Shown here: positions 28,919 through 38,431 of the stretch, in pieces | Layout: each line of letters starts with the position of its first letter | Position numbering within the stretch: position 1 is the stretch's first letter | Source of the DNA: Marinobacter sp. F3R11 | GTDB taxonomy: Bacteria > Pseudomonadota > Gammaproteobacteria > Pseudomonadales > Oleiphilaceae | Direction of reading: 5' to 3' | Assembly: GCF_003318275.1 (NCBI RefSeq) | Contig: NZ_QOCH01000015.1 | Location: 602,516 to 666,515, forward strand | DNA length: 64,000 bases | Notes under the pieces: model-generated | The model's input: the letters and a program-made list of their open reading frames with translations, nothing else | What the model was told of the DNA's origin: nothing | Databases searched by the model: none | Position numbers and translations under genes: made by a program

Positions 28919-29380
28919 ATGGCTGCTACAGAACAGGATTTCCTGGACAACCCGCTCGGAAAAAGCACCACTCTTGAAGACGTACTTGACGGTTTCGAGT
29001 TTCTGGACGACTGGGAAGACAGATACGCATTTATTATCGACCTCGGCAAACAGTTGCCGGCCTTTCCTGACGATGCCCGCACAGAAGAGAACTATGTTCA
29101 CGGCTGTCAGAGCCAGGTGTGGCTGATCTCCTACTACGATGAAGCCAGCGACAAGCTCTACCTGCTGATAGACTCTGACGCCATGATCGTTCGCGGCCTT
29201 GCAGCGATGATTCTGGTGGCCCTTAATGGAAAGTCGCCAAGAGATTTGCTGGCAACCGACATCGACGAACTGTTTGAACGCCTGGACCTGTTTCGTCATA
29301 TTTCCCCAACGCGCGGCAATGGCCTGCGCGCCATGGTAGGGAAAATTCGCGATATAGCCGCGGCTAAAACAGCTGGCTGA
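28919..29380 (+). CDS. sufE: SufE, sulfur acceptor for SufS
   Basis: The 153-residue protein carries the sulfur-accepting Cys in YVHGCQSQVW at about residue 62. It takes persulfide sulfur from SufS and passes it to SufB, protecting the intermediate from oxidants. Other SufE blocks are DWEDRYAFIIDLGKQLP and LSPTRGNGL-like ISPTRGNGLRAM. It is the last gene of sufBCDSATE, convergent with flgT. Confidence 0.94.
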   Translation: MAATEQDFLDNPLGKSTTLEDVLDGFEFLDDWEDRYAFIIDLGKQLPAFPDDARTEENYVHGCQSQVWLISYYDEASDKLYLLIDSDAMIVRGLAAMILVALNGKSPRDLLATDIDELFERLDLFRHISPTRGNGLRAMVGKIRDIAAAKTAG

Positions 29381-29403
29381 CCAGCTTACAGGTTTACTGT
29401 GAG

Positions 29404-30624
29404 CTACCAGATAATGGCAATGTCGTCGCGCTGGATGTTTACCTGCCCACCAACTCTGGGCATGGTGCCATTACTGAAATCCGGATGAACGTTATCAAGC
29501 GTCACTTTCATCTGGCTATCACTCAGCTCTGGCGTGCCCCCCAGGGAATCGAAATAACGGGCACTGCGGTACAGGTGCAGCTCATCCCCCGGCCTCAGAC
29601 CGGCAGTTGCGCCTGACGCCAGAGTAACCAGCTGGCCATCTACCCGGGTAATCCGTGTCATAAACGGCTGGCAGGCAAGTGCTTCCGTTACGGCCCGAGT
29701 CATATCCCCGATAACACCGGCAACCGCCTCGCCATAGTGGGTTTTACGAAAACCCTCGGAACCAAAACCAGCTGAACTTCCAGGACTGGCGTTCCAGTCA
29801 GCAGCAGTTTCAAAGCGCTGCTGGTATACAGGCGAACCGCTGAAGCCATCAAGAACCACCACATCGACCGCAAAACGCCGGCGCATATCAGCAGTACCCA
29901 TGCCACGACTCATCTTATCCAGAACAGAAGAGCCCCAGGCCGCAGGATCAGCGACGCCAATATCCCTGATAACACCAGACACTACGAACTGAACACCCAT
30001 TTCCCGGGCCAGCTGAATCACATTGGTAAGCCTGTTGTTGTTTTGCTGAACCGTCGGTGCATTCAACAGATCAGCAAACAGACGTGACCTTGAGGCAGAA
30101 AACACCTGCAGATGACCGGCTTCACGCAGTCCTTGCTGAAGTTGCTGCGGCAGGATTTCGCCTGCGTCATCTATGCGCCCTATTGTGGCCTGCTCCGGAT
30201 ACAGAAGCGGAAACCCCGTTACCGCCACTCGCTTTTTCAACCGGCCGCTCTCGCCACCGTCACAACTGGACTGCCCGGCAGAGATATCGCCGCGCACGGT
30301 TACGCGCAGCAGATTGCCACTGCGATGCTCATCAATAACCTTTACATTCTTTGCTCTGGCACTGGAAGCAAGGCGCACGCTGGATTCTGTCAAGACACCG
30401 TTCTCCATAGTGTCTCTGGTACTTACCCGGGCTTCGTACTGTAGCGCAAGATCACGCATGGCAGCCTTGCGGGCTTCAGAACGCGCAGAAGCAAGGTCAT
30501 CGTTATATATGCTGGCATGGCCCACACCTTCCAGAATAACCGCGTGAGCACTCGTGACCAGCATCAGCGGTATCAATACACACCACAGCACCGGCCGCAC
30601 GAACCGCGTTAAAAACCTGCGCAT
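29404..30624 (-). CDS. flgT: FlgT-like flagellar assembly protein
   Basis: The 406-residue protein has a signal peptide (residues 1-28, TSAHA) and the FlgT layout: an N-terminal LPP20-like domain (SARSEARKAAMRDLALQYEA), a middle TolB-N-like domain (KKRVAVTGFPLL ... QFVVSGVIRDIG) and a C-terminal domain (GATAGLRPGDELHLY). In Vibrio, FlgT forms part of the H ring around the basal body of sodium-driven polar flagella. The ATG follows AGGAAATA. It lies 73 bp downstream of flgP. Confidence 0.82.
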   Translation of the reverse strand: MRRFLTRFVRPVLWCVLIPLMLVTSAHAVILEGVGHASIYNDDLASARSEARKAAMRDLALQYEARVSTRDTMENGVLTESSVRLASSARAKNVKVIDEHRSGNLLRVTVRGDISAGQSSCDGGESGRLKKRVAVTGFPLLYPEQATIGRIDDAGEILPQQLQQGLREAGHLQVFSASRSRLFADLLNAPTVQQNNNRLTNVIQLAREMGVQFVVSGVIRDIGVADPAAWGSSVLDKMSRGMGTADMRRRFAVDVVVLDGFSGSPVYQQRFETAADWNASPGSSAGFGSEGFRKTHYGEAVAGVIGDMTRAVTEALACQPFMTRITRVDGQLVTLASGATAGLRPGDELHLYRSARYFDSLGGTPELSDSQMKVTLDNVHPDFSNGTMPRVGGQVNIQRDDIAIIW

Positions 30625-30697
30625 TATTTCCTACCCGTTTTTTCGTTCAATTTTCAGTGCCTCAGACTATGTCGGGCTGAAATCAGTCAAGCTGAAC

Positions 30698-31246
30698 TCA
30701 ATCAAGATAGTACAGCGAGTCAACGTTTCTGCTCTGAACATCTCCGACACTGTCGTTGTATCGGGGCATAGGTATAGGGCAAAGATCCTGCACCTGATCG
30801 TCGGACACTTTGGACACACAGGCGCGGAAGCGTGGTTCCAGCCGCAGCTCCATAACAGTCTCAACAACGCCGTCGCTGTGTTCGTTTACAGCCACCATTT
30901 TTGCGCCGCGAATGTAACTGTCCACATAGGTACGGAACGAATCATTCCGAAGAACAAAGTCATTCACCGTAGCGCTGCCATAGATAACCGTGCCATATAC
31001 CCGTTCTGCCAGATTCCGGTATGCATCCATCTGCGATGCCCTGCGCGCCATCAGGCGTTTGCGGGTATTCAGCCTGTCGGCACTGACATCTTCATAGGTG
31101 CCAAAACCGCTGACCCGCACTGTGATGGGTTCAAACTGCATTTCAGATTGTTCTTTATTTCTGTCGCTGTCCCGGTGGCTGCCAACGGGAGCGCATGCCG
31201 CCAGCGTAAACGCCAAAAAAGGGACCAGTATCCAGCGAATAGCCAT
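30698..31246 (-). CDS. flgP: FlgP-like LPP20-family outer membrane lipoprotein
   Basis: The 182-residue lipoprotein has a signal with lipobox LAAC (Cys18) and an LPP20 domain (KRLMARRASQMDAYRNLAERVYG, VVETVMELRL). In Vibrio and Campylobacter FlgP proteins build basal-body disks or rings at the outer membrane. The ATG at 31246 follows CTGGAGA. It forms a unit with flgT; flgO, usually in the same locus, is not visible on either side. Confidence 0.8.
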   Translation of the reverse strand: MAIRWILVPFLAFTLAACAPVGSHRDSDRNKEQSEMQFEPITVRVSGFGTYEDVSADRLNTRKRLMARRASQMDAYRNLAERVYGTVIYGSATVNDFVLRNDSFRTYVDSYIRGAKMVAVNEHSDGVVETVMELRLEPRFRACVSKVSDDQVQDLCPIPMPRYNDSVGDVQSRNVDSLYYLD

Positions 31247-31495
31247 GTTCTTGTCTCCAGAGATCATTTTGGTCAACCCATGAAAAATTCACGCCAGCTT
31301 TTCTAACATGCTGATTTAACGGAGTTCCCCCTATATAGCCATAAAACAAAACCTGAAACCGGCAAAAAAATGCCTCTTATTACATATCAAAAACAAATCG
31401 TTACCGCTTATGTAATGTTTGAGTACTCATATGGTTTTACCATTTTTCCAACCCACTAATTCCAAAACGTTTATTTTTTTTGAGAGGGAATCCAT

Positions 31496-32818
31496 ATGCA
31501 TCAACATCGTCGGTCCAGACTGTTTATTACTATCGCTCTGTCCCTTACGTCCGTCTCTGCGCTTGCCAGCCCCCAGGCCTTCATGTCTTCGCGCTCGTTT
31601 GCCATGGGTGGAACCGGTGTAGCCGTTGCACATCCATCCTCTGCCACCGCAGCAAACCCCGCGATGATGGCAGCTGACCAGCATTCATGGTCAGACGATT
31701 TCGGCCTGATACTACCTTCCATCAATGCAAGGCTTGCGGATGAAGAAGAGACTGTTGATCAGGTTGACGACATCCAGGATGCCATTGACCAGTTTGACGG
31801 CATTGTCAGCAGCATACAAAACACCCCCTCACAGACGAATGCAGATGAACTCGCCGTATCCGCTGCGGATCTGAGGGACCGTCTGGTCGATCTGGACAAT
31901 GACACTATGCGTGCAAACATCGGCCTCGGTCTCGCATTAGCTGTTCCGGGCAAAACCCTGGCGGTCGGCTTTTTCACCAATGCAAATCTCACAGCGACAG
32001 TAAGAGGCGAGTTGTCTGACAACGACAGGGCACTGCTGGACAGCATTGTAACTACAGCTCAAACCGGTACCCCTACCGACGTACAGAATATCGTCAACAA
32101 CGCACCCGTTGATGGGAACGGCGACATTATTTTCGACTCCCAGGGACGTGTTCTGGCATCCGCCGTGGGCGAGTTTGGAATATCCTTTGCCCATGCACTG
32201 AAATTGAATAATGGCAACACACTGCAACTGGGCATTTCACCAAAATACGTTGAACTGCGAACCTTCCAATACACAGAAAGCGTTGCAGGCTTTGAAGACG
32301 ATGAATTCGACAGCGATCAGTACCAAACTGAAAAAAGCGGCTTCAATCTGGACATAGGAGCGACTTACGCCTTCGGTGACGAGAAGCAATGGAACGCCGG
32401 CATCGTAGTTAAAAACCTGATTCCCATGGAGCTGGATTCTGCCGCAAGCAGGCCTCTGCTGGGAGAAGAAGTCAGAACACTGGAACTCAACCCCATGGCG
32501 ACCATCGGTATCGCTCACAAAAGCGACTATCACGTTGTTACCGCAGAAATTGATCTGACCAAGAAAGAGGCCTTCGGCTTCGAGGATGATACTCAGTGGC
32601 TTGCTTTGGGTGCAGAATTCGATTTGTGGCGTTACGCCCAACTCCGTGCAGGTGTCCGCCACAACCTGGCCAGCAACGATGACAACGACGGCATTGAAGA
32701 AAAAACCCAGCTTACCGCCGGCCTTGGCGTTAACCTGATGGGCGTTCGCCTTGATCTCGGAGCTCTGTTCAGTAGTGCCGATACAGGCGCAGCTCTGGAG
32801 TTCGGCACCTCTTTCTGA
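31496..32818 (+). CDS. TraF_2-family outer membrane beta-barrel protein
   Basis: The 440-residue protein has a signal peptide (residues 1-24, ALAS) and the opening QAFMSSRSFAMGGTGVA typical of the PF13729 (TraF_2) family. The C-terminus alternates hydrophobic and polar residues and ends in Phe, as outer membrane barrels do. The family name comes from weak similarity to plasmid TraF, but chromosomal members such as this one stand alone and have no conjugation genes around them. The barrel resembles FadL/OmpP1 proteins, so a transport role is possible. ATG follows GAGAGGGAA. Confidence 0.75.
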   Translation: MHQHRRSRLFITIALSLTSVSALASPQAFMSSRSFAMGGTGVAVAHPSSATAANPAMMAADQHSWSDDFGLILPSINARLADEEETVDQVDDIQDAIDQFDGIVSSIQNTPSQTNADELAVSAADLRDRLVDLDNDTMRANIGLGLALAVPGKTLAVGFFTNANLTATVRGELSDNDRALLDSIVTTAQTGTPTDVQNIVNNAPVDGNGDIIFDSQGRVLASAVGEFGISFAHALKLNNGNTLQLGISPKYVELRTFQYTESVAGFEDDEFDSDQYQTEKSGFNLDIGATYAFGDEKQWNAGIVVKNLIPMELDSAASRPLLGEEVRTLELNPMATIGIAHKSDYHVVTAEIDLTKKEAFGFEDDTQWLALGAEFDLWRYAQLRAGVRHNLASNDDNDGIEEKTQLTAGLGVNLMGVRLDLGALFSSADTGAALEFGTSF

Positions 32819-32845
32819 TCCAGCCCCGGACCTTGTTCAAGATGT

Positions 32846-32879
32846 CAGGCAACCCCGCCAGAAAACCGGGGTTTGCCTG
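32846..32879 (+). terminator. Hairpin after the TraF_2-family gene
   Basis: CAGGCAACCCCG (32846-32857) pairs with CGGGGTTTGCCTG (32867-32879) with a single bulged T. It lies 28 bp past the stop; no T-tract follows. Confidence 0.55.
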
Positions 32880-32936
32880 ATCCGCCCGGGAAACGGATAA
32901 TTCCCGGACACTTCTCCGAAAGGAATCTGACGCTTC

Positions 32937-34058
32937 ATGCAAACCTATCTGGTTGGCGGTGCTGTTCGCGATGAATTATTGGGCCTGACGGTCAAAGACC
33001 GGGACTGGGTTGTAGTCGGCGCGACCCCGGAGCAGATGCTTGCTCAGGGCTTTACTCAGGTAGGTTCAGACTTCCCGGTGTTTCTGCATCCCAAAACCCG
33101 GGAGGAATATGCCCTCGCCCGCACCGAACGCAAACAAGGGCACGGATATCACGGTTTCAGTGTTTACAGCGCTCCGGATGTCACTCTTGAAGAAGACCTT
33201 CTACGCCGGGACCTGACCATCAACGCCATAGCTCGTTCGAAGCAAGGCGAGCTGACAGACCCGTTTAACGGTAGAGCCGATCTGGAAGCACGGAAGCTCC
33301 GCCACGTTTCGGAAGCATTCAAAGAAGACCCTTTGCGCATTCTCAGAACCGCCCGCTTTGCTGCACGTTTCCAGCCTCTCGGCTTTAGTGTCTGCACTGA
33401 AACAATGGCGCTGATGCGCAGCATGGTTGCTGCGGGCGAGGTAGAGCATCTCGTACCCGAACGGGTGTGGCAGGAAATCCAGCGAGCCCTGCACGAACAG
33501 TCTCCGGCTACCTTTTTTCAGGTATTACGGGACTGCGGCGCACTTGCTGTGTTAATTCCCGAATTGTCTTCCGACGCCGACTTCAGCGCTGCTCTTGATG
33601 CCTTACAATGCGTTCATGCAGCCAAGGGTTCAACAGCTGAGCGTTTCGCCGCACTGTTTTGCACACTTGACGAGCCCACCTGTTCTGCAAGAGCCAAAGC
33701 ACTGAAAGCACCTAATGACTGCCAGCAACTTGCCAGGCTGACCGTGGTTTTCATCCCGGTAATCAGGCAACTCGACCCGGCACAACCGGATGCCGGCATT
33801 TTGCTTGAATTACTTGAAAAGGCGGACCTGTGGCGACGCCCTGAACGTTTTTCAAATCTGGTCCGTGTACTCGGGTGTACCCTTGGAACTGCTGAGCAGG
33901 AACGCCTGAACCCGCTAATAAGCGCCGCAGACGCCGCCTCGGGCGTTGACCCCAAGGCTCTGATGGAACAAGGGTTTTCTGGCAAAGAACTGGGCGAAGC
34001 AATTCGGTCAGAGCGCCTGACCCGTATAGCTCAGGCAGTCGCCTGCCCAACACTTTGA
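32937..34058 (+). CDS. cca: CCA tRNA nucleotidyltransferase
   Basis: The 373-residue class II enzyme adds or repairs the 3' CCA of tRNAs. Conserved features are YLVGGAVRDELLG, the catalytic KDRDWVVVG with two acidic residues, EEDLLRRDLTINAIA and the RILRTARFAARF block. E. coli Cca is 412 residues with a C-terminal HD phosphohydrolase domain; here the C-terminal third is shorter and I cannot see a clear HD motif. ATG 32937 follows AAAGGAA. Confidence 0.92.
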   Translation: MQTYLVGGAVRDELLGLTVKDRDWVVVGATPEQMLAQGFTQVGSDFPVFLHPKTREEYALARTERKQGHGYHGFSVYSAPDVTLEEDLLRRDLTINAIARSKQGELTDPFNGRADLEARKLRHVSEAFKEDPLRILRTARFAARFQPLGFSVCTETMALMRSMVAAGEVEHLVPERVWQEIQRALHEQSPATFFQVLRDCGALAVLIPELSSDADFSAALDALQCVHAAKGSTAERFAALFCTLDEPTCSARAKALKAPNDCQQLARLTVVFIPVIRQLDPAQPDAGILLELLEKADLWRRPERFSNLVRVLGCTLGTAEQERLNPLISAADAASGVDPKALMEQGFSGKELGEAIRSERLTRIAQAVACPTL

Positions 34059-34067
34059 GGATCACCC

Positions 34068-34814
34068 ATGCCGGCACATACTCCTGTCGCCCTGATTACC
34101 GGTTCCGCACATCGTCTTGGCGCACACACGGCACAGTTACTCCACGACAGAGGGTGGAACCTGGTTATTCACTACCGCAGCCGTGAAGAACAAGCCAGAA
34201 ACCTTGCGGAGACTATGAACCAGCAACGCCAGAACTCAGCAATCGCACTACAGGCCGATCTGAACCTGCTGGAAGACACCAGGAACCTGGGCCATGAGGC
34301 AATCGCTCACTGGGGGCGGCTGGATGCGTTGGTGAACAACGCATCGGTGTTTTATCCAAAGCCGACTTCCGAGACAACGGAAAACGACTGGAACAACATC
34401 ATGGATACCAACCTCAAGGCGCCTTTCTTTCTGTTACAGGCCTGCCTGCCAGCACTGCAGGAAAGTATGGGCAGCGTCGTTAACCTGATTGATATCTACA
34501 GCGAAAAACCACTGGCAGAACATCCCCTTTACTGCGCCAGCAAAGCCGGCCTTGCTGCCCTCACCCGCTCCTGGGCCAAAGACCTGGCACCGCAAGTCAG
34601 AGTGAATGGCGTTTCGCCAGGAGCAATACTCTGGCCAGACGGCGATGCGGAGATTGATGCCGACTATCAGAACCGAATTCTGGACAAAACTCCGTTGAAG
34701 CGTACTGGCGAACCAGACGATATCGCCCGAACCATCGTATTTCTGCTGACGGAAGCACCGTTTATTACCGGTCAGATAATTTCTGTTGATGGCGGGCGAA
34801 GTCTCAATATGTAG
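34068..34814 (+). CDS. Pteridine reductase-like SDR (FolM type)
   Basis: The 248-residue short-chain dehydrogenase has the NADPH motif TGSAHRLG (residues 12-19), in which an Arg replaces the usual Gly as in pteridine reductases, the NNAS motif at about 91 and the catalytic Tyr-x3-Lys in YCASKAG. The stretch IDIYSEKPL fits the pteridine reductase/FolM group, which reduces dihydromonapterin or dihydrofolate. GAGGATCACCC precedes the ATG, 9 bp after cca, so the two genes probably form one transcript. Confidence 0.78.
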   Translation: MPAHTPVALITGSAHRLGAHTAQLLHDRGWNLVIHYRSREEQARNLAETMNQQRQNSAIALQADLNLLEDTRNLGHEAIAHWGRLDALVNNASVFYPKPTSETTENDWNNIMDTNLKAPFFLLQACLPALQESMGSVVNLIDIYSEKPLAEHPLYCASKAGLAALTRSWAKDLAPQVRVNGVSPGAILWPDGDAEIDADYQNRILDKTPLKRTGEPDDIARTIVFLLTEAPFITGQIISVDGGRSLNM

Positions 34815-34941
34815 TTATCCAGAGCATCATTTTGGCCGAAAGCCCTTTCCGGCGTACAATAGGCGCCATCTTCTGACTCAGTAAGGGCTGGCTTCTTCTT
34901 GCCACTCTCTGAAAGCAAAACCATCTAACCGGAGAAACACC

Positions 34942-36120
34942 ATGCGTGATGTCGTTATTGTTGCCGCCCGACGTACGGCTATCGGAACATTTGGCGGAGG
35001 CCTTTCCAGCCTTCGCGCGGATCAACTTGGTACGGCAGTCATCAAGGCTCTGCTTGAGGAAACCGGTGTTGCCGGTGAACAGGTCAATGAAGTGATACTA
35101 GGTCAGGTACTCACTGCAGGCTCTGGCCAGAACCCTGCTCGCCAGTCGTCCATCAATGCCGGAATTCCGGCTTCTGTACCAGCCATGACCATTAACAAGG
35201 TTTGTGGTTCCGGTCTCAAAGCTGTGCATATGGCAGCTCAGGCTATCCGTTGCGGCGATGCAGACATGATTATTGCCGGCGGTCAGGAAAGCATGAGCCT
35301 GGCCCCGCACGTTCTGCCCAGCAGCCGAAACGGACAGCGTATGGGTAACTGGACAATGATCGACACCATGATCACGGACGGTCTCTGGGATGCCTTCAAT
35401 GATTACCACATGGGCATCACAGCTGAAAACATTGTTGAGCAATACGGCATCAGTCGTGAAGAACAGGATGAGTTCTCTGCAGCATCGCAGCAAAAAGCCG
35501 TTGCCGCCCGCGAGTCCGGACGCTTCGATGGCGAAATCGTTCCGGTTTCCATCCCCCAGCGTAAAGGCGACCCAATTGTCATCAGCAGAGATGAAGGCCC
35601 TCGCGATGGCGTAACCAGTGAAGGACTCAGCAAGCTACGCCCCGCTTTCAAAAAAGACGGTACCGTAACAGCAGGCAACGCCTCATCTCTGAACGATGGC
35701 GCAGCGGCAGTTATGCTGTGCAGCGCAGAGAAAGCCAAAGAACTGGGCCTGACCCCGCTGGCGACAATCAAGGCTCACGCCAGTGCCGGAGTTGACCCGA
35801 CTATAATGGGTACCGGCCCGATTCCCGCGAGCCAGCGTTGCCTGAAACTGGCTGACTGGAGCGTTGACGATCTCGATCTGGTAGAAGCCAATGAAGCATT
35901 TGCAGCCCAGGCCATCTCGGTCAACCGTAACATGGGCTGGGATACCAGTAAGGTCAATGTGAATGGCGGCGCAATTGCTCTTGGCCATCCAATTGGCGCT
36001 TCTGGCTGCCGCATTCTCGTGTCGCTGCTACATGAGATGGTGCGTCGCGATGCCCATAAAGGCCTCGCAACCCTGTGCATCGGCGGTGGCATGGGCGTTG
36101 CCCTGGCCGTGGAGCGCTGA
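34942..36120 (+). CDS. Acetyl-CoA acetyltransferase (thiolase)
   Basis: The 392-residue thiolase has the acylated Cys88 in [11 protein letters not shown], the catalytic His in [14 protein letters not shown] and the second Cys in LCIGGGMG. These features and the length fit biosynthetic acetoacetyl-CoA thiolases (PhaA/AtoB). It condenses or cleaves acetoacetyl-CoA in the cytoplasm. CCGGAGAAA precedes the ATG. No phaB or phaC is nearby, so a role in polyhydroxyalkanoate synthesis cannot be claimed. Confidence 0.92.
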   Translation: MRDVVIVAARRTAIGTFGGGLSSLRADQLGTAVIKALLEETGVAGEQVNEVILGQVLTAGSGQNPARQSSINAGIPASVPAMTINKVCGSGLKAVHMAAQAIRCGDADMIIAGGQESMSLAPHVLPSSRNGQRMGNWTMIDTMITDGLWDAFNDYHMGITAENIVEQYGISREEQDEFSAASQQKAVAARESGRFDGEIVPVSIPQRKGDPIVISRDEGPRDGVTSEGLSKLRPAFKKDGTVTAGNASSLNDGAAAVMLCSAEKAKELGLTPLATIKAHASAGVDPTIMGTGPIPASQRCLKLADWSVDDLDLVEANEAFAAQAISVNRNMGWDTSKVNVNGGAIALGHPIGASGCRILVSLLHEMVRRDAHKGLATLCIGGGMGVALAVER

Positions 36121-36126
36121 AACAGC

Positions 36127-36612
36127 GTGCTGAATGTGGTGCTGTACGAGCCGGAAATACCGCCCAATACGGGCAATATCATCCGGCTGTGCGCCAACAC
36201 CGGCTGTCGACTGCATCTGATTGAGCCCCTGGGTTTTACCCTGGAAGACAAGCAGATGCGGCGGGCCGGGCTCGACTACAGCGAGTATGCCTCGATAAGC
36301 GTACACAAGAACTATCAGGCCTTTCTCGACAGCGAGCAGCCCGGACGTCTGTTCGGCTTCACCACAAAAGGTCGACGTTACTACCATCAGGTAGCTTATC
36401 AGGAAGGTGACTACCTGATGTTTGGTCCGGAAACCCGCGGGCTGCCGGCAGAAGTACGCGAGGGATTATCCACAGAGCACTGCCTGAAAGTTCCGATGCG
36501 CCCGGAAAGTCGCAGTCTGAACCTGTCAAACACCACTGCTCTGGTGGTTTACGAAGCCTGGCGACAGCTCGGTTTTTCGGGCGCCAACCTTGAAAACGAA
36601 GCCCAGGAATAA
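36127..36612 (+). CDS. trmL: TrmL, tRNA (C34/U34-2'-O)-methyltransferase
   Basis: The 161-residue SPOUT methyltransferase methylates the wobble ribose of tRNA-Leu isoacceptors. Characteristic blocks are [20 protein letters not shown] at the N-terminus, FGPETRGLP and the knot segment [12 protein letters not shown]. It starts at GTG, 6 bp after the thiolase, with GGAG inside the upstream gene. The 3' end overlaps the convergent hmuV by 64 bp. Confidence 0.92.
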   Translation: MLNVVLYEPEIPPNTGNIIRLCANTGCRLHLIEPLGFTLEDKQMRRAGLDYSEYASISVHKNYQAFLDSEQPGRLFGFTTKGRRYYHQVAYQEGDYLMFGPETRGLPAEVREGLSTEHCLKVPMRPESRSLNLSNTTALVVYEAWRQLGFSGANLENEAQE

Positions 36613-37394
36613 CCGGGTTTGTGCGCGTCGTCCCGGGGAATGACCAGCGGATAGCCCTCTTCCAGTTCCAGAATTCTCGCAGACAGGCCGTAAACCTCGG
36701 CCAGCACACCTTCGGTGAGTACCTCCGAAGGCAGCCCTTCAATATGAACTTGCCCCTGATGAAGTAACATCAACCGGTCAGCAAACCTTGCGGCCAGATT
36801 AAGATCGTGAGCAACGGCCAGCACGGCAAATCCCCGCTGGCGCGCCAGCCGCCGAAGCAACGAAAACACATGCTGCTGGTGGGCTGGATCCAGCGCTGAC
36901 GTGCATTCGTCCAGCAGCAGCAACACTGGCCCCTCTGCATCCCATATCTGAGCCAGCACACGGGCAAGCTGAACCCGCTGCTGCTCACCTCCGGATAAGC
37001 CAGGCGCAAGGCGATGCTGCAGATGGGCTATGTCCAGCAACTCCATCAGTTCCATAAGAATGGGCATGCTCTGCGCCAGGGGTTCGGGTGGGCGGCCAAG
37101 GCGTACAATCTCCTCTACCGTCAGAGGAAAGTTCACTTCAACCCTCTGGGGCATAACAGCTCTCTGCTTCGCCAGATCCCGGTTCGACCAGCCTGTCATT
37201 AGCTGCCCGTCGAACATCACCTGCCCTCCAGCTATTTTGTGCTCTCCCGCCAGCCCCTTAAGCAGCGTGGACTTGCCCGCACCATTCGGGCCCAGCACAA
37301 CAAGTAACTCTCCGGCATCCAGGTGAAAGCCGAGACCTTTAACAACCGGCTTTCCGGATAGATGAATACCCAGACCATCGACCTGTAACAGCAT
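36549..37394 (-). CDS. hmuV: HmuV, haem ABC importer ATPase
   Basis: The 281-residue ATPase has Walker [10 protein letters not shown], signature LSGGEQQR and Walker [14 protein letters not shown]. It powers haem import through HmuU. The ATG at 37394 overlaps the hmuU stop (TGATG), which decides the start over a longer reading. The last 25 residues run into the convergent trmL gene, longer than in many homologues. Confidence 0.92.
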   Translation of the reverse strand: MLLQVDGLGIHLSGKPVVKGLGFHLDAGELLVVLGPNGAGKSTLLKGLAGEHKIAGGQVMFDGQLMTGWSNRDLAKQRAVMPQRVEVNFPLTVEEIVRLGRPPEPLAQSMPILMELMELLDIAHLQHRLAPGLSGGEQQRVQLARVLAQIWDAEGPVLLLLDECTSALDPAHQQHVFSLLRRLARQRGFAVLAVAHDLNLAARFADRLMLLHQGQVHIEGLPSEVLTEGVLAEVYGLSARILELEEGYPLVIPRDDAHKPGYSWASFSRLAPEKPSCRQAS

Positions 37395-38431
37395 CAGACT
37401 ATCCTCGTTCTCAGCAGCAACAAAAGGAAAAACGGGCCACCAATCAATGCCATCACTAATCCGATTGGCAATTCCGCCGGAGCCACCACCACCCGTGCAA
37501 GGCAATCCGCGCCCACCAGCAATGTCCCGCCCGCCAACGCACTTACGGGAATGACAATCCGGTGCCCCGCACCGAGTGCCTGCCGCACCAGATGAGGCAC
37601 AACCAGCCCGACAAAACCAATCAGACCACTCACCGCAACCGCCGCACCCACACCGAGCCCTGCAATCAATACAGCAGCACGTTTGGCCCAGTCAGCGTTA
37701 TACCCGAGGTGACCAACCACATGCTCCCCAAGCAGAAACGCATCCAGTGGCCGTGCCAGAAACGGGGCTGCGCACAATGACAACAAAAGCCAGGGGCCAG
37801 CCATAACCACATCATCCCAGGCTGCATGCCCCAGACTTCCCATTGTCCAGAAGGTCAGTGAACGTAGCTCTTCGTCCGACGAATAGAAGGTCAGCAATCC
37901 CGTACCTGCACCGGCAATAGCATTGATGGCTATCCCTGCCAGCAGCAAGGTCGCTACTGACGTTTGCCCCGCTCTTCTGGCGATGCGCCAGGCCAGAAAG
38001 ACGGTGCCGCTACCACCCGCAAAAGCGGCAACCGGGAGTGCCCACACACCCGCCAGATCCAGCCATCCTCCCAGCCAGGTTCCACCCAGCACGATAACGG
38101 CAATTGCCGCCAGAGATGCTCCAGCGGAGACACCGATAAGCCCGGGGTCTGCCAGCGGGTTACGAAACAGGCCTTGCAGAATCGCACCGGAAACCGCCAG
38201 CACAGCGCCCACAAGAAAACCAAGAATCAGACGAGGCAGGCGTACATCAAACAGCACCATGCTGACAATATCGTCATCAAGTTCACCCTTCAGTACTGCA
38301 AGAATATCGGCTGCAGAAAGGGGGTAGGCGCCACTGGTAACGGAAACCGCAGAGACTGCAAACGCGGCTCCGAGAATTATCAGTAAAGCCGGCCCCTTTG
38401 CCAGCCGGCCAGCGCCATCAATGAGCTGCAC
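37394..38431 (-). CDS. hmuU: HmuU, haem ABC importer permease
   Basis: The FecCD-family permease has about ten membrane helices and conserved blocks FRNPLADPGLIGVSAGA and GLIGFVGLVVPHLVR. The GTG at 38431, giving 345 residues, fits the family length and overlaps the hmuT end by 14 bp; a TTG at 38500 would add 23 non-family residues. It sits between hmuT and hmuV in the typical order. Confidence 0.92.
   Translation of the reverse strand: MQLIDGAGRLAKGPALLIILGAAFAVSAVSVTSGAYPLSAADILAVLKGELDDDIVSMVLFDVRLPRLILGFLVGAVLAVSGAILQGLFRNPLADPGLIGVSAGASLAAIAVIVLGGTWLGGWLDLAGVWALPVAAFAGGSGTVFLAWRIARRAGQTSVATLLLAGIAINAIAGAGTGLLTFYSSDEELRSLTFWTMGSLGHAAWDDVVMAGPWLLLSLCAAPFLARPLDAFLLGEHVVGHLGYNADWAKRAAVLIAGLGVGAAVAVSGLIGFVGLVVPHLVRQALGAGHRIVIPVSALAGGTLLVGADCLARVVVAPAELPIGLVMALIGGPFFLLLLLRTRIV

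Noticed and set aside
31361..31374. GGCAAAAAAATGCC upstream of flgP, like a sigma-54 -24/-12 element on the minus strand
   Set aside because: The GG and GC pairs are separated by 9 bp and not 10, so the strict sigma-54 spacing is not met.
31496..32818. TraF-family hit as evidence for a conjugative element
   Set aside because: The PF13729-type protein is chromosomal and isolated; no other transfer, relaxase or integrase genes are present.
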